Positions 63,639 to 64,000 of a stretch of DNA of 64,000 nucleotides are shown one piece after another. The stretch covers positions 2,294,001 to 2,358,000 of the forward strand of contig NZ_CP045737.1 in assembly GCF_009649075.1 (NCBI RefSeq), read 5' to 3'. The notes below the pieces were generated by a model. That model worked only from the letters and a program-made list of their open reading frames with translations, searched no databases and was not told the DNA's origin. How positions within the stretch are numbered: the stretch's first letter is position 1; every line of letters begins with the position of its first letter. This DNA is from Aeromicrobium yanjiei. GTDB lineage: Bacteria; Actinomycetota; Actinomycetes; Propionibacteriales; Nocardioidaceae. Position numbers and translations under genes: made by a program.

Positions 63639-63736
63639 GTTGCCGGTTTCCCACGGGACCGTGGTGATTGGTCACTCCCCTAGCGTTGAGACGCGAGGGA
63701 AGTGACCAAATCCCACGGGACCGTGGGAAACCGTCA
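63639..63736. repeat. Nested-palindrome intergenic repeat, copy B
   Basis: This copy begins with the same GTTGCCGGTTTCCCACGGGACC as copy A (27293-27451) and ends with TCCCACGGGACCGTGGGAAA then CCGTCAA. Its core is a 19-bp inverted repeat (63668-63686 with 63691-63709, two mismatches, loop TGAG). It lies between the convergent aminotransferase and PotC-like genes. A role as a two-way terminator is likely. Confidence 0.83.
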
Positions 63737-63750
63737 ACGGGCGCGGCGCG

Positions 63751-64000
63751 TCAGGCGGCGAGGGCTTTGGCCTGGCGGCGGCGGGTGATCTCGACGAGCA
63801 GGACGATCGCGACGGAGATGAGGAACATGGCCGTGCCGATCACGTTGACCTCCATCGGCACACCTCGCTGGTTGGCGCCCCAGACGAACATCGGGAACGT
63901 CACCGACTGCCCCGCGTTGAGGTTGGTGATGATGAAGTCGTCGAACGACAGCGAGAAGCTCAGCAGCGCCGCCCCCACGATCCCGGGCAGCACGAGCGGG
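63751..64000 (-). CDS. potC: PotC-like polyamine ABC permease, 3' part
   Basis: Only the C-terminal part is present; the gene continues beyond 64000. The visible protein has the PotC-like FSLSFDDFIITNLNAGQ segment, GANQRGVPMEVNVIGTAMF and a final helix followed by TRRRQAKALAA. This family imports spermidine or putrescine. It supports a polyamine role for the adjacent aminotransferase and dehydrogenase. Confidence 0.87.
   Translation of the reverse strand, partial: PLVLPGIVGAALLSFSLSFDDFIITNLNAGQSVTFPMFVWGANQRGVPMEVNVIGTAMFLISVAIVLLVEITRRRQAKALAA

Overview
The window is a GC-rich chromosomal segment from an actinobacterium. Markers are LacI-type sugar regulation with an MsiK-type ATPase, ClgR, an Lsr2 homologue, DUF3046, a GAAC-N4-GTTC SOS box, and many genes with a TANNNT box only 6-7 nt before the start codon (leaderless transcription). 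The gene order and the Nocardioides/Aeromicrobium-like accessory genes suggest Propionibacteriales, probably Nocardioidaceae. That placement is inference from content, not a database match. No rRNA, tRNA, CRISPR array, transposase or prophage gene was seen.

The backbone is a long run of housekeeping genes, nearly all on the minus strand: recX-recA, DUF3046-clgR-cinA-pgsA, ftsK, rnj-dapA, folA-thyA, dapB, pnp, rpsO, ribF, truB-rbfA-infB-ylxR-nusA-rimP, proS, and ispG-rseP-dxr. They cover DNA repair, chromosome translocation, RNA decay, lysine/peptidoglycan precursors, folate/dTMP, translation initiation, flavin and isoprenoid synthesis. infB is split by a one-base deletion in a homopolymer (44006-44011). 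This is most likely a sequencing error, because IF-2 is essential.

Accessory blocks interrupt this backbone. (1) 2387-10189: a sugar-uptake and beta-glucosidase locus (binding lipoprotein, two permeases, GH1, LacI regulator, Gfo/Idh/MocA oxidoreductase, divergent MsiK-like ATPase) with two LacI-type palindromes, lying between DUF3046 and recA. (2) 14876-17987: siroheme and molybdenum cofactor genes (sirB, moeA, DUF6457, mobA), with a GlnR-like site and a structured leader before sirB. (3) 20649-23946: thioesterase, amphi-Trp protein, MscS channel and GH18 protein. (4) 25264-27270: membrane protein, GNAT and AzlCD. (5) 28287-30146: hemerythrin and kynureninase. (6) 35310-40342: a signalling locus with an Asp-rich small membrane/secreted protein, an OmpR-type two-component system, a soluble Ser/Thr kinase, a secreted (APTKNT)n repeat protein and a cardiolipin synthase-like enzyme. 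(7) 54967-58632: an ABC-2 exporter facing a NarL-type two-component system. (8) 59676-64000: Lsr2, a small winged-helix regulator with its membrane-protein partner, a saccharopine-dehydrogenase-like enzyme, an aminotransferase and the end of a PotC-like permease, suggesting polyamine or amino-acid catabolism.

The most unusual non-coding structure is in the intergenic regions. A nested-palindrome family occurs at two convergent gene ends (27293-27451 and 63639-63736). A 120-bp palindrome carries the facing stop codons of two genes (47558-47677). Ten 21-bp units form two opposed tandem arrays between pnp and kynU (30183-30401). CTCAT/CTCAC repeats at exact 11-bp spacing lie before both secreted-protein genes of the signalling locus and probably mark the response-regulator regulon.
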